The notes under the pieces: generated by a model | What the model saw: the letters and a program-made list of their open reading frames with translations, nothing else | What the model was told of the DNA's origin: nothing | The model's database searches: none | In this document: piece by piece, positions 60,469 through 64,000 of the stretch | How positions within the stretch are numbered: the first letter of the stretch is position 1 | Layout: each line of letters begins with the position of its first letter | Translations under genes and position numbers: made by a program | Source: Sipunculus nudus | Taxonomy: Eukaryota > Annelida > Sipuncula > Golfingiida > Sipunculidae | Assembly: GCA_026874595.1 (NCBI GenBank) | Contig: CM049306.1 | Location: forward strand, 87,989,142 to 88,053,141 | Direction of reading: 5' to 3' | DNA: 64,000 nt

Positions 60469-62329
60469 CTAGAATACGGGTAGTCGACAAGCGACTATGT
60501 GTATCTGCCAAAATCAGAGTAGAACGGGTGAAGTGAGGCATGGATTGAATGGCAAGGGGAAATAGAATTAGATGTTTTACATATTACCATGGATGTCTGC
60601 CACGTAAAACATGACTGTAGGTGCCGCCACCTGTAATTTGAACATGAAACTATCCTAGATGTATACACATGCAAAATTTCAGGTGGAAAAGTCAAAACAC
60701 TGCTGGAGATATAAGCATGGTTTTCTGCAGCATGAATGTGAATATAGGTGGCGCCACCTGTCATAAGATCAAGAAAGCTCTTCAGGATGTATACGCATGC
60801 CAAATTTAAGGTGTATAAATCAAACCTCTGCCTAGATATGAGTGATTTAAACCCAAGTCAATCTAACAGATGAACGCTGTGCAAAAATAGTTGCAGGTGG
60901 TGCCACCAGTCTTGTATGATTAAGAGCTATGTAAGATCTAAACACATGCAAATTTCAGGAAGATACGTCAAACCAGTCCGGAGATATAAGCATGGGTGTC
61001 TGCAGTATAAATGTAAATGTAGGTGGCGCCACCTGTCATAAATCAAGAAAGCTATCCAGGATGTATAAGCATGCAAAATTTCATGAGAATAAGTCAAACC
61101 ACTGCTGAGATATGAGTGATTTTAGCCCAAGTCAAACAAATAGATGGATGCTGTGCAAAAATGGTTGCAGGTGGTGCCACCAGTTTCTTGTACAATAAAG
61201 AGCTATGTGACATCTTAACACATGCAAATTTTCAGGAAGATAGGTCAAACCAGTCCGGAGATATAAGCATGGGTGTCTGCAGTATAAATGTAAATGTAGG
61301 TGGCGCCACCTGTCATAAATCAAGAAAGCTATCCAGGATGTATAAGCATGCAAAATTTCATGAGAATAAGTCAAACCACTGCTGAGATATGAGTGATTTT
61401 AGCCCAAGTCAAACAAATAGATGGATGCTGTGCAAAAATGGTTGCAGGTGGTGCCACCAGTTTCTTGTACAATAAAGAGCTATGTGACATCTTAACACAT
61501 GCAAATTTTCAGGAAGATAGGTCAAACCAGTCCGGAGATATAAGCATGGGTGTCTGCAGTATAAATGTAAATGTAGGTGGCGCCACCTGTCATAAATCAA
61601 GAAAGCTATCCAGGATGTATAAGCATGCAAAATTTCATGTGAATAAGTCAAACCACTGCTGAGATATGAGTGATTTTAGCCCAAGTCAAACAAATAGATG
61701 GATGCTGTGCAAAAATGGTTGCAGGTGGTGCTTCCAGTTTCTTGTACAATAAAGAGCTATGTGACATCTTAACACATGCAAATTTTCAGGAAGATACGTT
61801 AAACCAGTCCAGAGATATAAAAATGGATGTCTGCAGCATGAACATGAATGTAGGAGGCGCCACCTGTCATAAAATTAAGAAATCTATCTAGTATTTATAA
61901 GCATGCAGAATTTCAGGTGAATTGGTCAAACTACTGCAAAGATATGAGTGATTTTAACCCAAGGCAGACAAACAGATTGCCTGTGTATGCATGGAGGCAG
62001 GTGGCACCACAATTTTTTTATATGTTATAAAGCAATCCAAGGGCTACATTTGTACAATTTTTTTTTCCTTATTGGTCAAAAGAGTCTGAAGATATGTGGG
62101 TTAATGTGTCAAAACAGACACACAGATGGATACACTGGAGAGAGGAAAGGTCAGAGGTCAATGCCAATTGGTTAGGCACCAGTTCATATGTGACCCGATA
62201 ATTGGTGTAAGTTTTGGAAAAATCAGTCCAGTAGTATCAGAGGAGTTCTCTGGAAATGAACGCAGCGGCAGCGGGCGGAACCCTGTCAAAAACATAATAT
62301 TCGCAAAACTTTTTTTGAGGCGGATACAA
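60469..62329 (-). mobile_element. Helitron-like non-autonomous element E3
   Basis: CTAG end at 60469 with hairpin GTAGTCG-acaag-CGACTA. The far end is GGCGGATACAA at 62319-62329, preceded by the conserved GAGTTCTCTGGAAATGAACGC block. It is inserted next to A on the left and T on the right, without duplication. It carries three 277-bp tandem units. Confidence 0.8.
61020..61860. repeat. 277-bp tandem repeat inside E3, near-identical copies
   Basis: Anchors at 61116, 61393 and 61670. The first two units differ at about one position, so they were homogenised or duplicated recently. Each is a dimer of two halves with GGTGG(C/T)GCCACC. Confidence 0.92.
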
Positions 62330-62951
62330 TAATAAAGATACAGTCCTTTCATTATAAAAGGTCCAATGAAAAAACATTTAAGTAAACTTGAACAAAGGCC
62401 TCCTAAGAATCATTTTTGTGCAATGTTTCAGAAGTTTAAAGAACAGTTTTACAGAAGAAAACTATTGCACCCCTCAGTTTGAAATAGGCTTACTAAAGGC
62501 CACAAGACAAATTTCAGCTATCTATGACCCTACCGAAAATCAATGAACCCAATCTATGCTCATACAATTGAAAGAACCCTACCATAGGATAATTCTTGTG
62601 AAAAATTAAACAATTCAGTTTGGCAGTTTCATCATAAAACATTTTTATGTTGAAAGAGGCTAAAATTATGAGGGTTTGCTTATAAAAAAAAAGAGTATGT
62701 ACTTGTGACAAACATTTGCACAAAACTTGGTGATGCCAGCTCCCGTTGTTTCTGAGATTATGTTATGTTGTCCTGTAACTCATCAAACCCAAACCATTTA
62801 ACAAACTTTAGAGAGCTCTTCTCTGGGATCATTTCTGCGAATAATTAAACGATTTGGCTGAATGATTTCAGAGAAGAAGGTTTTTTAGTTCCCCAAATAG
62901 AATGTGGATTAATGCAGATGGTGCCACCAAAAGCTCAATCCCACATTTGAT

Positions 62952-63623
62952 TACGCTCTTTACACAGCGCTTTAACTATAGGGCTACTACCTATATCGTA
63001 AAGCGCTGTTTGTTATGACCTCGTATCCTGAATTGCTACACCAGAGGGGAGCACTGTATTTTTGTCCAATCAGATGAGACCTTGTGCTGGAAGACAAAGC
63101 CAAGTGAGCCAATCATGTTCATTTCGTTTTGATTGACAGCTCATCGCCCCGCGTAACCGTCTGAACAGGCCACATGCTCAGAGAGAATTGCCCCTAACAT
63201 GGTTTGCTTAGGGCCTTGGGCACATAGGATGCTTGGCCAGTTAGCTGTAATTCAAATGAAACGTAACAACAAAGGTTGCGTGCACACCTCGCTGGCTGGT
63301 TTCAGTTCTGCAGACAACAGATACATGGCTACGCTAACACAGTCATAATGTCATAATCGAATTGGTCGATGATGTGAGAATGCAGAGGGAGCAATTTAAA
63401 TTCGACCAGAAACTCATCAAGCGGCGCTTGAAGCACAGCAATGGGCGGAGCCAGGATGCCTGTCGAGTGTTTGTTTATTGGCATCTGATTGGCTGCTTGT
63501 CACATCATACGCACATTTATTTCTGCGGACAACGAACCGCCATCTGGTGTCTAAATATATCATAAACAGTCAAAGCTGGCAGCATGAAAATCAGTTGCTT
63601 CTTTAGAAGCGCAAGGGAGCGTA
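62952..63623. mobile_element. terminal-inverted-repeat element T9, copy 2, 9-bp target duplication
   Basis: Ends TACGCTC and GAGCGTA; flanked by the exact 9-bp duplication ACATTTGAT at 62943-62951 and 63624-63632. It is collinear with 27808-28507 but 28 bp shorter, mainly through a deletion before the right end. Inserted into R copy C. Confidence 0.87.
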
Positions 63624-64000
63624 ACATTTGATATGTAACAGAGTTTTGTATAAAATTTTGGGATGCTAGCTCTTGCTATTCCTGAGAATTATGGGTTTAT
63701 GCACTGATGACTGATGACCCTCATAGAAAAAAGATTGATGTAGGTGGCGCCACCAATACCTCAATTTCAAATATGAGTCATATGATCAACATTTGCATAA
63801 ATTTGGTAATTGTTTTTTTCAGCTTTTTCCTTAAGTTAATGAAGGTATCCAAAAAAAAATCAAAATTCTATAGATTTTTTTAGTTGACTGATTTTTTTTT
63901 CATAAAATTTGGTGTTAAATGTTTTTGAGACTGCATGGGTTTAACCTACGGATGACAGCAGACAAACAATGCTGCGCCATCACTTAAGCTTACAGGTTTG

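Larger units (their letters stand above)
59285..64000. mobile_element. interspersed repeat R, copy C (runs to the window end)
   Basis: Same order as copies A and B: left end, diverged GGTGG-type units (59495-60060), GAGTGAACTCTTGACC sub-repeats (60150-60350), then the right part, ending near 63990 with GCATGGGTTTAACC...GCTTACAGG. It contains E3 (60469-62329) and T9 copy 2 (62952-63623). More diverged than A is from B. Confidence 0.65.

Noticed and set aside
61116-61891. Three nearly identical 73-89-codon ORFs (MILAQVKQIDG type)
   Set aside because: They are the 277-bp tandem units of E3 read through; the opposite strand is equally open.

Overview
The window is animal nuclear DNA: AT-rich, intron-split genes with GT/AG splice sites, long microsatellites and a very heavy load of nested repeats. 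The style of the repeats (blocks built around GGTGGCGCCACC, GGCCCATGGGCC ends, minisatellite-bearing elements) and the pannexin/innexin-like paralogs point to a lophotrochozoan, most likely a marine mollusc such as a bivalve. That assignment is an inference; no species marker is visible.

Three protein-coding loci can be supported. (1) GOLGA7 (golgin A7, the partner of a palmitoyl transferase) lies on the minus strand from about 14.7 kb down to 0.69 kb. Its four coding exons are at 11051-10932, 8717-8565, 1442-1341 and 726-694, giving 135 residues. All introns join in phase 0, and two of them are filled with repeats. (2) and (3) Two plus-strand paralogs at 19.1-22.0 kb and 45.6-48.4 kb encode four-pass pannexin/innexin-type channel subunits. 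Both have a 148-nt first coding exon, a phase-1 intron and one large second exon, and both end in an intracellular tail made of tandem repeats. Copy 1 is frameshifted at the start of the tail. Copy 2 is intact (638 residues), has a TATA box and a likely 5' UTR exon, and its tail carries more than three copies of a 147-bp repeat. The 3' flanks of the two genes are also related, so the duplication extended beyond the genes.

Most of the rest is mobile or repetitive. A 3.6-kb interspersed repeat (here 'R') occurs at 2.4-7.5 kb, 49.4-53.0 kb and 59.3 kb to the window end, each copy with different insertions. Five minus-oriented Helitron-like elements carrying GGTGGCGCCACC arrays lie at 2603-4080, 5279-6533, 9154-10735, 43610-44708 and 60469-62329. 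Two of them are proven insertions, because R copy B retains the empty sites. R copy B instead carries a 1.27-kb LTR element with a 4-bp target duplication. Its short LTRs contain tRNA-like A and B boxes, and its gag is broken. A 0.7-kb terminal-inverted-repeat element with 9-bp target duplications occurs twice (27.8 and 63.0 kb). A Harbinger-type MITE with TAA duplications lies at 13.3 kb, and hAT-like and pogo-like remnants are also present.

The centre (30.1-43.2 kb) is a tandem array of a unit of about 4.19 kb, each full unit holding two different minisatellites (39 bp and about 43 bp). One unit differs from its neighbours mainly by a deletion of 623 bp, about sixteen 39-bp repeats. Further tandem blocks lie at 56.7-57.5 kb (40 bp) and 58.5-59.3 kb (148 bp). 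I found no tRNA gene, rRNA gene or CRISPR array that I would defend.
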